A stretch of DNA of 64,000 nt. Source: Amycolatopsis mediterranei (GTDB lineage Bacteria > Actinomycetota > Actinomycetes > Mycobacteriales > Pseudonocardiaceae). The stretch is taken from assembly GCF_026017845.1 (NCBI RefSeq), contig NZ_CP100416.1, positions 6,866,326 through 6,930,325 on the forward strand, given 5' to 3'. The notes below the pieces were generated by a model. That model had not been told where the DNA came from. It did no database searches and worked only from the letters and a program-made list of their open reading frames with translations. Position 1 is the first letter of the stretch, and the number at the start of each line of letters is the position of its first letter. Shown one piece after another: positions 23,771-32,509 of the stretch. Both the position numbers and the translations under genes were made by a program.

Positions 23771-25090
23771 GTGGGGGGACAGGTGGTGACGGCGGTGCCG
23801 TGGACCGCGGAACGCGTGGCCGGGCTGGCGCCGGATCCCGCTTCGGAGAAGGCGGGCCGGGCGCTCGCCACGCCGGCGAAGTGGTCGGGCGCGGGTGCGT
23901 CCGAAGACGCCGTGTGGGGCTTCTGCCAGGGCAGTGGCAAGAAGCCGTACCAGACGTGCGTCGAGCTGGCCGAGCCCGCGTTCCGGTGTTCCTGTCCCAG
24001 CCGGAAGTTCCCGTGCAAGCACGCGCTGGGGCTGCTGCTGCTCTGGGCGGCCGGCCGGGTCGACGGCGCGGAACCACCCGACTGGGTGCACGCGTGGCTG
24101 TCCGAACGCGCCGACCGCGCCCGCCGGGCGGAAAACCGCGCCGAGGCGGCGGGCCCGAAGGACGAGGAGGCGGCCGCCCGGCGCGCTGCCGATCGGGCGG
24201 CCCGCGTCGAAGGCGGCGTCGCGGAGCTGAAGGTCTGGCTGACCGACCGGATCGGGGCCGGTTTCGCGCGCTTCGAGCGCAACGGCGGGGAAGAGCTGCG
24301 CACGGTCGCGGCGCGGATGGTCGACGCACAGGCGTCGGGCCTCGCGGGCGGCTTGCGCCGGGCGGCGGGGATCGTCGGCCGCCGCGACTGGCCGGAGGCG
24401 CTGCTGGCCGAGCTGTCCCAGCTGTACCTGCTCGCCGACGCGGCCACGCGCCTGGAGTCGCTGCCGCCCGCGCTGGCGGATACCGTCCGCACGCGGCTGG
24501 GGTTTTCGGTGGAGACGGCCCGGGTGCTGGAGACCGGCGAGCGCGTCGCGGACGACTGGCTGATCACCGGCGCGGCGGACGAGGAGAACGACCGGCTGCT
24601 CACCCGCCGGACGTGGTTGCGCGGCCTCGGCACGGGCCGGGACGCGCTGGTGCTGTCGTTCGCCCCACCGGGCCGTCCCCTGGACGCGACGCTGCCACCG
24701 GGCCACCGGCTGACCGCCGAACTGGCGTTCTACCCGGGCGCGGCGCCGCTGCGGGCCCTGGTGGCGGAGCGCGGAATCCCCCTCGCGGCTCCGACCGCCG
24801 AAGGGGGTTCGATCGCGGACGCCTTGGCGGCGCACACACAGGCGATGGCGGCGGACCCGTGGCTGGAGCGCTGGCCGGTGCTGTTGTCGGGCGTCACCCC
24901 GGCGGAGCACGCAGGCGGCTGGTGTCTGTCCGAAAAGGACGGAACGGCGATGCCGCTGGTGCCGTACGCGTTCCCGTGGTCACTGCCGGCGCTGTCGGCG
25001 GGGCGCCCGTTGACGGTGGCCGGCGAGTGGAGCCCGGCGGGGTTGCGGCCGCTGACGTGCTGGCACGAGAACCGGGCGGTGCGGCTGTGA
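23771..25090 (+). CDS. SWIM zinc-finger protein
   Basis: A 439-residue protein. The SWIM finger is clear: Cys73, Cys75, Cys82 and His84 in FRCSCPSRKFPCKHALGLLLLW, expected to bind zinc and DNA or protein. A charged helical segment follows (about 110-160, RADRARRAENRAEAAGPKDEE). The remaining 280 residues match only homologues in the same kind of operon. It parallels YehQ, the SWIM protein of the E. coli yehLMPQ cluster. It is the first gene of a five-gene operon (to 30980). GTG start with GGGAG 4 bases upstream. Confidence 0.85.
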   Translation: MGGQVVTAVPWTAERVAGLAPDPASEKAGRALATPAKWSGAGASEDAVWGFCQGSGKKPYQTCVELAEPAFRCSCPSRKFPCKHALGLLLLWAAGRVDGAEPPDWVHAWLSERADRARRAENRAEAAGPKDEEAAARRAADRAARVEGGVAELKVWLTDRIGAGFARFERNGGEELRTVAARMVDAQASGLAGGLRRAAGIVGRRDWPEALLAELSQLYLLADAATRLESLPPALADTVRTRLGFSVETARVLETGERVADDWLITGAADEENDRLLTRRTWLRGLGTGRDALVLSFAPPGRPLDATLPPGHRLTAELAFYPGAAPLRALVAERGIPLAAPTAEGGSIADALAAHTQAMAADPWLERWPVLLSGVTPAEHAGGWCLSEKDGTAMPLVPYAFPWSLPALSAGRPLTVAGEWSPAGLRPLTCWHENRAVRL

Positions 25091-25130
25091 CCGTTTTCCA
25101 CTACTACCACCAGGAATCCGAGGTGTCCCG

Positions 25131-26516
25131 ATGAAGGCCTGGGAAGACCTCGTCGGCACCGCCCTGCTCGGCACCCGGCGGCGCGCCCTGGACCCCGCCG
25201 CCCAGCCGGCCGCCGTCCGAGAGCTCATCGCCGGCCGTGCCGATCCCGCCGAACAGCTGCTCACCGCCGCGGCCGTGCTCAGCACCTACCGGCGGGCCGG
25301 GCGGCGGCCGCTGCACGACGTCCGGCCACTCCCCGTGGCCGCCGCCGACGAACGGCCCTTCGTGCCGCCGCCGGCCCGGGAGCGGCTCGGCCGGCTGCTC
25401 GCCGCCAGTCACCCCGACCTCCTGCTCGAGTGGCTCGGCATCGTGGCAGGCACCGGCTACCGCGTGCCGCCGGAAACCCTGCCGCTGCTCGCCGAGGCCG
25501 CGCGCACCAAGGTCGCCCTGCGCGGGCCGCTGGCGGCCGTCGCCGGGTCCGTCGGCGCCTGGCTCGGGCAGCGGAACCCCGACTGGGCGTTCCTGGCCGC
25601 GCCTGCCGAAGAATCCGGAGACGTCTGGCAGTACGGCAGCCTCGCCCAGCGCCGCCGGTGGCTCGGCACCAAGCTCGCCCAGGATCCCGACGCCGCCCGC
25701 GAAGCCCTCACCACGTCGTGGAAGACCGAGCCCGCCGACATCCGCGCCGACTTCCTCGGCGTCCTCGCCGGGCATGTCCGGGCCGGCGACGAAGCCTTCC
25801 TCGAGGCTGCGCTCGCCGATCGGGCCGCCGCCGTCCGCGAACAGGCCGCCGATCTGCTCGGCCGGCTGCCGGGCACGCGCTACGGCCGGAGCATGGCCGA
25901 ACGGCTGCGCCCGCTGGTCCACCGCCGGGACCGGGTGCTCACCGTCTCCCTGCCCTCCGGCGATCGCGGCGACGGCACCGTCCGGCTGCGCACCCTCGTC
26001 GCGGCCGCGCCGCTGTCCTTCTGGGCCGAGTTCGGCCCGCCGGCCGAGGTCGTGCGGATGGCCGTCGAAGGCTGCCCGGCCGCCGTGCTGCGGGACTCCT
26101 GGGCCACCGCCACCCTGCGCCAGCGCGACGAAACCTGGGCGCAGGCCCTCATCGGCGCCGACCCCGGCGGGCGCACCACGCCGCCGCTGCTCGGGGTGCT
26201 GAGCCCGGCCGGCCAGGCCGCCACGGTCGGGCACCTGGTGAGCCGGCTGCCCGTCGAATCGTTCGCGCGGCTGGTGCACGAACTGCCCCGGCCGTGGACG
26301 AAGGAACTCGGCACCGCGCTGCTCGACTGGATCGCCCGTCAGGACGACCACCGCCTGGTTTCGCACGCCGCCGTCGTGATCGCGCGCGCGGTGCCGCCGC
26401 AGTGCCTGCGCCACCCGCTGGCCACCACCCGCCTGACCATGGACGCCGGGCCGTGGCGCCGGGCGCTCACCGAAACGCTGAACTTCCGCCGCGAAATGTA
26501 CGAGGAGCTCGCATGA
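25131..26516 (+). CDS. DUF5691-family helical-repeat protein
   Basis: A 461-residue protein that begins KAWEDLVGTALLGTRRRAL, the signature of DUF5691. It is rich in Ala/Leu/Arg helices, several resembling HEAT repeats (AFLEAALADRAAAVREQAADLLGRLPGTRYG), and may be a scaffold. Function is unknown. The gene lies 40 bp after the SWIM gene, has a GAGGTG ribosome site, and ends in an ATGA overlap with the MoxR gene. Confidence 0.85.
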   Translation: MKAWEDLVGTALLGTRRRALDPAAQPAAVRELIAGRADPAEQLLTAAAVLSTYRRAGRRPLHDVRPLPVAAADERPFVPPPARERLGRLLAASHPDLLLEWLGIVAGTGYRVPPETLPLLAEAARTKVALRGPLAAVAGSVGAWLGQRNPDWAFLAAPAEESGDVWQYGSLAQRRRWLGTKLAQDPDAAREALTTSWKTEPADIRADFLGVLAGHVRAGDEAFLEAALADRAAAVREQAADLLGRLPGTRYGRSMAERLRPLVHRRDRVLTVSLPSGDRGDGTVRLRTLVAAAPLSFWAEFGPPAEVVRMAVEGCPAAVLRDSWATATLRQRDETWAQALIGADPGGRTTPPLLGVLSPAGQAATVGHLVSRLPVESFARLVHELPRPWTKELGTALLDWIARQDDHRLVSHAAVVIARAVPPQCLRHPLATTRLTMDAGPWRRALTETLNFRREMYEELA

Positions 26517-27601
26517 CCGCCCCCGCCACCGTCCTCCGGCCGCACGCCGAGCAGGACCACGCCGCCGAGCTGGCCGCGCTGGCCGCCGCCGACGAACGGG
26601 CGAAGCCGCCGAACTGGAACCTCTCGCCCTGGGCCGTCGTCGAGTACCTGCTCGGCGGCACCCTGCCGGACGGCACGGTGATCACGCCGAAGTACGTCGG
26701 TCCGCGGCGGCTGATCGAGGTCGCGGTCGCCACGCTCGCCACCGACCGCGCGCTGCTGCTGCTCGGCGTGCCCGGCACGGCGAAGACGTGGGTGTCGGAG
26801 CACCTCTCGGCGGCCATCAGCGGCGATTCGACGCTGCTGGTGCAGGGCACCGCGGGCACGTCCGAGGAGTCGATCCGCTACGGCTGGAACTACGCCCGGC
26901 TGATCGCCGAGGGCCCAAGCGCCGCCGCCCTCGTCGAAAGCCCGGTGCTGCGCGCGATGCGGGACGGCAAGCTGGCCCGGCTCGAGGAGCTGACGCGCAT
27001 CCCCGCCGACGTCCAGGACTCGCTGATCACGATCCTGTCCGAGAAGACGCTGCCGGTCCCGGAACTGGGCACCGAGGTGCAGGCCCGGCCGGGCTTCAAC
27101 CTGATCGCAACGGCCAACAACCGCGACAAGGGCGTCAACGAGCTGTCCAGCGCGCTGCGGCGGCGGTTCAACACGGTCGTGCTGCCGCTGCCGGACAGCG
27201 CCGAGGCGGAGGTCGAGATCGTCAGCAGGCGGGTCGCCGAGCTGGGCACGGCGCTGCAGCTGCCCGCGGAGGCCGCCGAGCTGGCCGAGATCCGCCGCGT
27301 GGTCACGGTGTTCCGCGAGCTGCGCTCGGGCCGCACCGAAGACGGCCGCACGGCGGTGAAGTCACCGTCCGGCACGCTGTCGACCGCGGAGGCGATCAGC
27401 GTGCTCACCGGCGGGCTCGCCCTGGCCACCCACTTCGGCGACGGCGTCCTGCGCCCGCACGACATCGCGGCGGGCATCCACGGCGCGGTGGTCAAGGACC
27501 CGGTGGCCGACCGCGCGATCTGGATCGAATACCTGGAGACCGTGGTCCGCGAACGCGACGGCTGGGCCGACTTCTACCGGGCGGGCCAGGAGCTTTCGTG
27601 A
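26513..27601 (+). CDS. MoxR-type AAA+ ATPase (YehL-like)
   Basis: A 362-residue AAA+ ATPase. Walker A is GVPGTAKT (85-92). Further along are a Walker-B-like segment, the sensor-1 ATANNRDKGVNELSSALRRRFN and the arginine-finger region, as in MoxR proteins. The extended lead PPNWNLSPWAVVEYLLGG and the sequence RIPADVQDSLITILSEKTLPVPELG point to the YehL-type branch. MoxR ATPases work with VWA proteins as chaperones or metal-insertion machines; the VWA partner is encoded two genes downstream. Overlaps both neighbours by 4 bp. Confidence 0.9.
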   Translation: MTAPATVLRPHAEQDHAAELAALAAADERAKPPNWNLSPWAVVEYLLGGTLPDGTVITPKYVGPRRLIEVAVATLATDRALLLLGVPGTAKTWVSEHLSAAISGDSTLLVQGTAGTSEESIRYGWNYARLIAEGPSAAALVESPVLRAMRDGKLARLEELTRIPADVQDSLITILSEKTLPVPELGTEVQARPGFNLIATANNRDKGVNELSSALRRRFNTVVLPLPDSAEAEVEIVSRRVAELGTALQLPAEAAELAEIRRVVTVFRELRSGRTEDGRTAVKSPSGTLSTAEAISVLTGGLALATHFGDGVLRPHDIAAGIHGAVVKDPVADRAIWIEYLETVVRERDGWADFYRAGQELS

Positions 27602-29781
27602 CGGCGACCCACCTGCTCGGCATCCGCCACCACGGCCCGGGATCCGCCCGGGCCGTGGCGGCGCGGCTCGCCGAACTCGAACCCGACGTCGTGCTCATCG
27701 AGGGGCCACCCGAGGCCGACGCCCTGGTCGAGCTCACCGAAGACCCGGCCATGGCACCCCCGGTCGCGCTGCTGGCCTACGCGACCGACGACGTCTCGCG
27801 CGCCGCGTTTTGGCCGTTCGCCGTCTTCAGCCCCGAATGGCAGGCGCTCGCCTACGCCCGCGAGGCCGGGATCCCGGTGCGGTTCTGCGACCTGCCGGCC
27901 GCGAACACGTTCGCCGCGGGGCCGGACGAGCACACCGGCCCACCGGTCGACCCACTCGCCCTGTTGGCCTCGGCCGGCGGGTACGACGACCCGGAACGCT
28001 GGTGGGACGACGTCGTCGAGTCGCGGCGGGACACCGAAAGCCCGTTCGAAGTGATCGCCGAGGCGATGAGCGCGGTGCGGGAAGACGAAAAACCCGCGCA
28101 GGGCAACGAAGCCCGCCGCGAGGCGTACATGCGCTCGGTGCTGCGCCGCACCCGCAAGGACGGCTTCGAGAACATCGCCGTCGTCTGCGGCGCCTGGCAC
28201 GTGCCCGCGCTGGCGGATCCGCTGCCACCGGCGTCGCACGACCAGGCCGTCCTCAAAGGACTCCCGAAGCGGAAGGTCGCGTGCACCTGGGTGCCGTGGA
28301 CGCACGGGCGCCTCGCCACGGCCAGCGGCTACGGCGCCGGCGTGCGATCGCCGGGCTGGTACCACCACCTCTTCACCACCCCCGAAGACGTCACCACGCG
28401 CTGGCTGACCGGCGTCGCCGCGGTGCTGCGGGAGGAGGACCTGCCGGTCTCGACCGCGCACGTCATCGAGGCGGTCCGCCTGGCCGAGACGCTCGCGACG
28501 CTGCGGGGCCGGTCGTCGGCCGGGCTCGCCGAGGTCACCGAAGCCACCCGGTCCGTGCTGTGCGGCGGGGACGAGGTGCAGGTCGAGCTGGTCACGCGGC
28601 GGCTGGTGGTCGGCGAACGGCTCGGCGAGGTGCCCGAGCGCGTCCCGCAGCCGCCGCTGGCCGCGGACCTGACCGCAACCGCGAAACGCCTGCGGCTCAA
28701 GAAGGACCCGGTCGTCAAGGAGCTCGACCTCGACCTGCGGACGCCGGGCGGGCTCGATCGCTCGAAGCTGCTGCACCGGCTGCGGATCCTCGGCATCGAG
28801 TGGGGCAGCCGGGAGGCGTCCGCGCGGCGGAACAAGGGCACCTTCCGCGAAACCTGGGCGCTGGCCTGGGAACCGTCGTTCGAGGTTGACCTGGTCGCGG
28901 CCGCGGTGCACGGCACCACCGTGCCGTCGGCGGCCACCGCCGCGGTCCGGGGCACGGTCGAAGGCACGCCACCGCTGGACGAAGTCACCACGGCCGTCGA
29001 GAACTGCCTGCTCGCCGACCTGCCGGAGGCGCTGCCCGAAGCACTCGCGGCGCTCGACGCGCGCGCGGCGGCGGACGCGGACGTCGCCCGGCTGATGTCG
29101 GCCCTGCCCGCGCTGGCCAGGGCGACCCGGTACGGCAACGTCCGCGGCACGGACACCGGCGCGTTGCGGGCGGTCGCCGACCGGATGCTCGACCGGATCT
29201 GCGCCGGCCTGCCCCCGGCCGCCCACGGCATCGACGACGACGCCGCGGCCCGGCTGGCCAAGCTCGTCGACGGAGTGCACGACGCGACCTCGCTGCTGGG
29301 CGACGAGCCGAAGGAACGCTGGCTGGCGGCGCTGGCCCGGCTGGCCGAACGGCCGTCGCTGCCCCCGCTGCTGGCCGGACGGCTCACCCGGATCCTGCAC
29401 GACGCCGGGCTGCTCGACGCGCTCGACATCGAACTGCGGCTGGGCCGGGCCCTCACGCCGGGGGTCGTGCCGTCGGCGGGCGCGGCCTACGTCGAGGGCT
29501 TCTTCGACGGCGGGGCCCTGCTGCTGGTGCACGACGAAGGCCTGCTGCGGGTGATCGACGCGTGGCTGGCGGCGATCCCCGACGACGTCTTCACCGAGGT
29601 GCTTCCGTTGCTGCGCCGCACGTTCGGGGCGTTCAGCGGACCGGAGAAACGAGCGATCGGGCAGCGCGCGGCCGGGCTCACCGGCGCCGCTCGCGTCGTG
29701 CCCGTGGCCGACGAACTCGACGAGGACCGTGCGGAGCGCGTACTTCCGGTCCTGGCGACGCTGTTGGGGGTGGGGGCATGA
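27598..29781 (+). CDS. DUF5682-family protein
   Basis: A 727-residue protein of DUF5682. The N-terminus carries HLLGIRHHGPGSARAV followed by LEPDVVLIEGPPEAD, a histidine/glycine signature reminiscent of TraB/erythromycin-esterase-type folds, and NIAVVCGAWHVPAL carries another conserved His. The middle and C-terminal two-thirds are helical without recognised motifs. It may be an enzyme whose activity the MoxR/VWA pair controls; that is inference. The GTG start overlaps the MoxR stop and the stop overlaps the VWA start, so all three are made together. Confidence 0.85.
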   Translation: MTATHLLGIRHHGPGSARAVAARLAELEPDVVLIEGPPEADALVELTEDPAMAPPVALLAYATDDVSRAAFWPFAVFSPEWQALAYAREAGIPVRFCDLPAANTFAAGPDEHTGPPVDPLALLASAGGYDDPERWWDDVVESRRDTESPFEVIAEAMSAVREDEKPAQGNEARREAYMRSVLRRTRKDGFENIAVVCGAWHVPALADPLPPASHDQAVLKGLPKRKVACTWVPWTHGRLATASGYGAGVRSPGWYHHLFTTPEDVTTRWLTGVAAVLREEDLPVSTAHVIEAVRLAETLATLRGRSSAGLAEVTEATRSVLCGGDEVQVELVTRRLVVGERLGEVPERVPQPPLAADLTATAKRLRLKKDPVVKELDLDLRTPGGLDRSKLLHRLRILGIEWGSREASARRNKGTFRETWALAWEPSFEVDLVAAAVHGTTVPSAATAAVRGTVEGTPPLDEVTTAVENCLLADLPEALPEALAALDARAAADADVARLMSALPALARATRYGNVRGTDTGALRAVADRMLDRICAGLPPAAHGIDDDAAARLAKLVDGVHDATSLLGDEPKERWLAALARLAERPSLPPLLAGRLTRILHDAGLLDALDIELRLGRALTPGVVPSAGAAYVEGFFDGGALLLVHDEGLLRVIDAWLAAIPDDVFTEVLPLLRRTFGAFSGPEKRAIGQRAAGLTGAARVVPVADELDEDRAERVLPVLATLLGVGA

Positions 29782-30980
29782 CCACCGCCGACGGACTCCC
29801 TCCCGCGGAGGCGGCGATGAGCACTGCCACCGACCGGGTGCGGCGCTGGCGGCTGGTGCTGGGCGGGGACGGCGCCGGGCCCGGACTGACCGATGCTCAG
29901 CTGTCCGAAGAGGACAGTGGCGTGGACGCGGTGCTGGCCGCCCTCTACGACAAGCCCGACGAGGAAGCCTCGGGCGGCCCGCGCAGCGCGAACCTGGGTG
30001 CCTCGGCGCCGCGGGTCGCGCGCTGGCTCGGCGACATCCGGCGTTACTTCCCGAGCACCGTCGTGCAGGTCATGCAGCGCGACGCGGTCGACCGGCTGGG
30101 GCTCACCCGGATGCTGCTGGAAAAGGAGCTGCTGTCGGCAGTCGAGCCGGACGTCCACCTGGTCGGCACGCTGCTGTCGCTGAACGGCGTGCTGCCGGAG
30201 GAAACCAAGGAGACCGCGCGCGAGGTGGTCCGCAAGGTCGTCACCGAGCTGGAGGAACGGCTCGCCGAACGCACCCGCGCGGCGATCCGGGGCGCGCTGG
30301 ACAAGGCGTCGCGCACGCACCGGCCCCGCCCCGGCGACGTCGACTGGGCCCGCACGATCCACGCGAACCTGAAGCACTACTCCCCCGAGCTGCGCACGAT
30401 CGTCCCGGAGAAGCTGATCGGCTTCGGCCGGCGGCAGCAGGCGGTGCAACGGGACGTGATCCTGGCCGTCGACCAGTCGGGCTCGATGGCGGAGTCGGTG
30501 GTGTACTCGGGGCTGTTCGGTGCGGTCCTGGCGTCGATGCGGGCGTTGAAGACGTCGTTCGTGGCGTTCGACACGGAGGTCGCGGACCTCACCGAGCACC
30601 TCGCCGACCCGGTCGACGTCCTGTTCGGCACCCAGCTGGGTGGCGGCACGGACATCAACCGGGCGATCGCGTACTGCCAGGGCCTGGTCGAGCGCCCGGA
30701 GCGGACGCTGCTGGTGCTGATCAGCGACCTCTACGAGGGCGGGGACGAGGAGGAACTGCTGCACCGGATCGCCGAGCTGGCCGGCGCGGGGGTCCAGGTG
30801 GTGACGCTGCTGGCGCTGTCGGACTCCGGCGCACCGTCGTACGACCACGAGAACGCGGCGGCCCTGGCCGAGCTCGGCATCCCGGCCTTCGCGTGCACCC
30901 CGGACCAGTTCCCGGACCTGATGGCCGCAGCCATCCGCGGCGACGACCTGCAGAGCTGGGCAGCCCGCGAGAGCAGCTGA
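29778..30980 (+). CDS. VWA-domain protein, MoxR partner
   Basis: A 400-residue protein. Residues about 75-215 are a helical domain also seen in YehP-like proteins; residues about 225-385 are a von Willebrand A domain with an intact MIDAS (D232-Q-S-G-S236, Thr in GGGTDINRAI and Asp in LISDLYEGG). Such proteins pair with MoxR ATPases to remodel substrates. ATG 29778 overlaps the DUF5682 stop; an alternative ATG is 39 bp later. Last gene of the operon. The product is cytoplasmic as no signal is seen. Confidence 0.88.
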   Translation: MTTADGLPPAEAAMSTATDRVRRWRLVLGGDGAGPGLTDAQLSEEDSGVDAVLAALYDKPDEEASGGPRSANLGASAPRVARWLGDIRRYFPSTVVQVMQRDAVDRLGLTRMLLEKELLSAVEPDVHLVGTLLSLNGVLPEETKETAREVVRKVVTELEERLAERTRAAIRGALDKASRTHRPRPGDVDWARTIHANLKHYSPELRTIVPEKLIGFGRRQQAVQRDVILAVDQSGSMAESVVYSGLFGAVLASMRALKTSFVAFDTEVADLTEHLADPVDVLFGTQLGGGTDINRAIAYCQGLVERPERTLLVLISDLYEGGDEEELLHRIAELAGAGVQVVTLLALSDSGAPSYDHENAAALAELGIPAFACTPDQFPDLMAAAIRGDDLQSWAARESS

Positions 30981-31056
30981 GTTGCGGAATGAAACTGACG
31001 GCCCGCCGGTTGAAGCAGACGTGGGACGACAGCTCCCGCAGGAAGGACGGCTCGCC

Positions 31057-31179
31057 ATGAAGGTTCGCAGCTCGATCCGCTCGCTCGCCCGTCAGCCGGG
31101 CGCCCAGGTCATCCGCCGGGGGTCCAAGATCCTGGTGATCAACAAGGACAACCCGCGCTCGAAGGCCCGCCAAGGCTGA
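31057..31179 (+). CDS. rpmJ: Ribosomal protein L36, zinc-free (C-minus) paralog
   Basis: A 40-residue protein matching L36 type B (KVRSSIRSLARQPGAQVIRR ... DNPRSKARQG). The cysteine/histidine zinc ribbon of the primary L36 is absent. These paralogs replace the zinc form when zinc is scarce and are often under Zur. The 76 bp upstream show AATGAAACTGACGG but no convincing Zur box. ATG has an AAGGA site 9-13 bases upstream. A strong palindrome follows the stop. Confidence 0.92.
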   Translation: MKVRSSIRSLARQPGAQVIRRGSKILVINKDNPRSKARQG

Positions 31180-31191
31180 CCGCACGCGACC

Positions 31192-31233
31192 CGGCAGGGC
31201 CCCGGAACCCACGTGGGTTCCGGGGCCCTGCCG
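31192..31233. terminator. 42-bp perfect palindrome, probable terminator after rpmJ
   Basis: Positions 31192-31212 are exactly reverse-complementary to 31213-31233 with no loop bases (centre CCCACGTGGG). It starts 13 bp after the rpmJ stop. The hairpin is extremely G/C-rich and probably terminates transcription from the left. Confidence 0.8.
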
Positions 31234-31275
31234 CATCCCAAGGGGCATCACGCAGGCATCAGCCCGATGCCCCTT

Positions 31276-31401
31276 CAATCACGCGAGATGCCTCCCCAAT
31301 CACGCGAGATGCCCCTCCAATCACGCGTGTCGTCCCTCCAAACACGCGAGTTGACTCCTCAATCACGCGAGTCGTCCTCCCAATCACGCGAGATGCCCCC
31401 T
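31276..31401. repeat. Six-unit array with exact 21-bp period
   Basis: Six copies of CAATCACGCG (one reads CAAACACGCG) begin at 31276, 31297, 31318, 31339, 31360 and 31381, each followed by (A/T)G(A/T)(T/C)G and a C/T-rich stretch. Period is exactly 21 bp. It lies between convergent rpmJ and VOC genes. The same unit recurs in an inverted arrangement at 57372-57521. It is too short and too uniform for CRISPR. Confidence 0.9.
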
Positions 31402-31416
31402 GGCGCAAGCGCCGGG

Positions 31417-31785
31417 TCAGGCCGGGCCTGCGAGGCCGACGAGATTGCCCTCCGGGTCGGTGAAGTGGGCGACCACCAGGTCGCGCCCCGGGACGCGGTC
31501 CGGGCCCATCCGGCGGGTGCCGCCGAGGCGTTCGGCCTCGGCCAGCGCCGCCGCGACGTCCGGGACGCCTGCGTAGAACACCACGTGACCCTCGAAACCC
31601 GCGCCGCCGCCGACGCCGCCCGGGATGGTGTCCGTCTCCGTGAACCCGTACTCGCCCGGTTCCGACACCTGGTCCGACACCGGGCCGGACGTGTCGAAGT
31701 CCCAGCCGAACAGCTCGCCGTAGTACCCGCGCAGCCGCGCCGGGTCGGTACCGATGATCTCGAAGTGCACGACTGGCCGGCCCAT
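31417..31785 (-). CDS. VOC-family protein
   Basis: A 122-residue glyoxalase-fold protein: VVHFEIIGTDPARLRGYYGELFGWDFD in the first module and HFTDPEGNLVGLAG at the end, the latter with the usual Asp-Pro-Glu-Gly-Asn. Members of this branch are common in actinomycetes with unknown substrates. It begins at ATG 31785 with AAAGGAA upstream; a longer in-frame start at 31875 would cover the promoter region and is rejected. It is divergent from the HxlR regulator and shares a 15-bp operator candidate with it. Confidence 0.85.
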   Translation of the reverse strand: MGRPVVHFEIIGTDPARLRGYYGELFGWDFDTSGPVSDQVSEPGEYGFTETDTIPGGVGGGAGFEGHVVFYAGVPDVAAALAEAERLGGTRRMGPDRVPGRDLVVAHFTDPEGNLVGLAGPA

Positions 31786-31836
31786 GACCGTTCCTTTCCG
31801 TCGACGTGCGGACAGGGCCGACCGTACGCCCATCCA

Positions 31837-31851
31837 GTTGTTAAAAACAAC
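31837..31851. promoter_or_regulatory. Candidate HxlR operator
   Basis: GTTGTT-AAA-AACAAC is a perfect 15-bp palindrome in an A/T-rich gap between the divergent VOC and HxlR genes, followed by GTTGTACATTAGG just before the HxlR ATG. HxlR-type regulators commonly bind between themselves and a divergent target, so it may regulate both. Confidence 0.6.
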
Positions 31852-31873
31852 CACCGAGTTGTACATTAGGACC

Positions 31874-32503
31874 ATGCCGACGAGCCGCAGCTACGGGGAC
31901 GCCTGCACGATCGCCCGCGCCTTGGACGTCGTCGGGGAACGCTGGGCCCTGCTCGTGGTGCGCGAACTGCTGCTCGGGCCGCAGCGGTTCTCCGACGTCC
32001 GCCGCGCGCTCCCCGGCGCCAGCTCGAACCTGGTCACCGACCGGCTCCGCGAGCTCGAGAGCCACGGCGTCGTGACGCGCCGGCAGCTACCGCCCCCGGC
32101 CGCGTCGACGGTCTACGAGCTCACCGGCTGGGGCCGCGAACTGGAGCCGGTCGTGCTGGCGCTGGGCGCGTGGGGCGCGCGAGTCCCGCTCCCCCGGCCC
32201 GCGTCCCTCGGCGTCACCTCCGTGCTGCTGTTCCTCCGCGGGTCCGCCCGCCCGCGCGGCACCGCCTGCTACCGCGTCGAACTGGACGCTCGCGTGTGGA
32301 CGGTCCGCACCGAGCCGGGCCGCCTGACGATCGAGCCGGGCGAGCCCGGCGCCCCGGACGCGGCGATCCGGACCGACCCGTCGACGCTGAACGCCCTGCT
32401 CGAGCAGCCTTCCGACCTCGAGAAGGCCATCGCCGACAACCGGATCACGATCGAGGGCGACCGGAACGCGGTCCGCAGGCTGCTGCACGAGCACGAAAGC
32501 TGA
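31874..32503 (+). CDS. HxlR-family regulator with C-terminal SCP2-like domain
   Basis: A 209-residue regulator. Residues about 8-100 form the HxlR winged helix (CTIARALDVVGERWALLVVRELLLGPQRFSDVRRALPGASSNLVTDRLREL). Residues about 120-209 resemble the SCP2 sterol-carrier fold (DPSTLNALLEQPSDLEKAIADNRITIEGDRNAVRRLL), a known combination in actinomycetes that may sense a lipid-like ligand. It stands divergent from the VOC gene and ends 6 bp before the convergent monooxygenase gene. Confidence 0.88.
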   Translation: MPTSRSYGDACTIARALDVVGERWALLVVRELLLGPQRFSDVRRALPGASSNLVTDRLRELESHGVVTRRQLPPPAASTVYELTGWGRELEPVVLALGAWGARVPLPRPASLGVTSVLLFLRGSARPRGTACYRVELDARVWTVRTEPGRLTIEPGEPGAPDAAIRTDPSTLNALLEQPSDLEKAIADNRITIEGDRNAVRRLLHEHES

Positions 32504-32509
32504 GCACCT

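Noticed and set aside
23771..30980. MoxR/VWA operon as an anti-phage defence island
   Set aside because: No nuclease, toxin or nucleotide-signalling domain, and no other defence genes nearby; the content matches the housekeeping-like yeh family instead.
30981..31056. Zur box upstream of the zinc-free L36 gene
   Set aside because: AATGAAACTGACGG is only weakly similar to the actinobacterial Zur palindrome.
31276..31401. Possible CRISPR array
   Set aside because: The 21-bp units have no spacers of 30 bp or more, the variable parts are only about 10 bases, and no cas genes are present.
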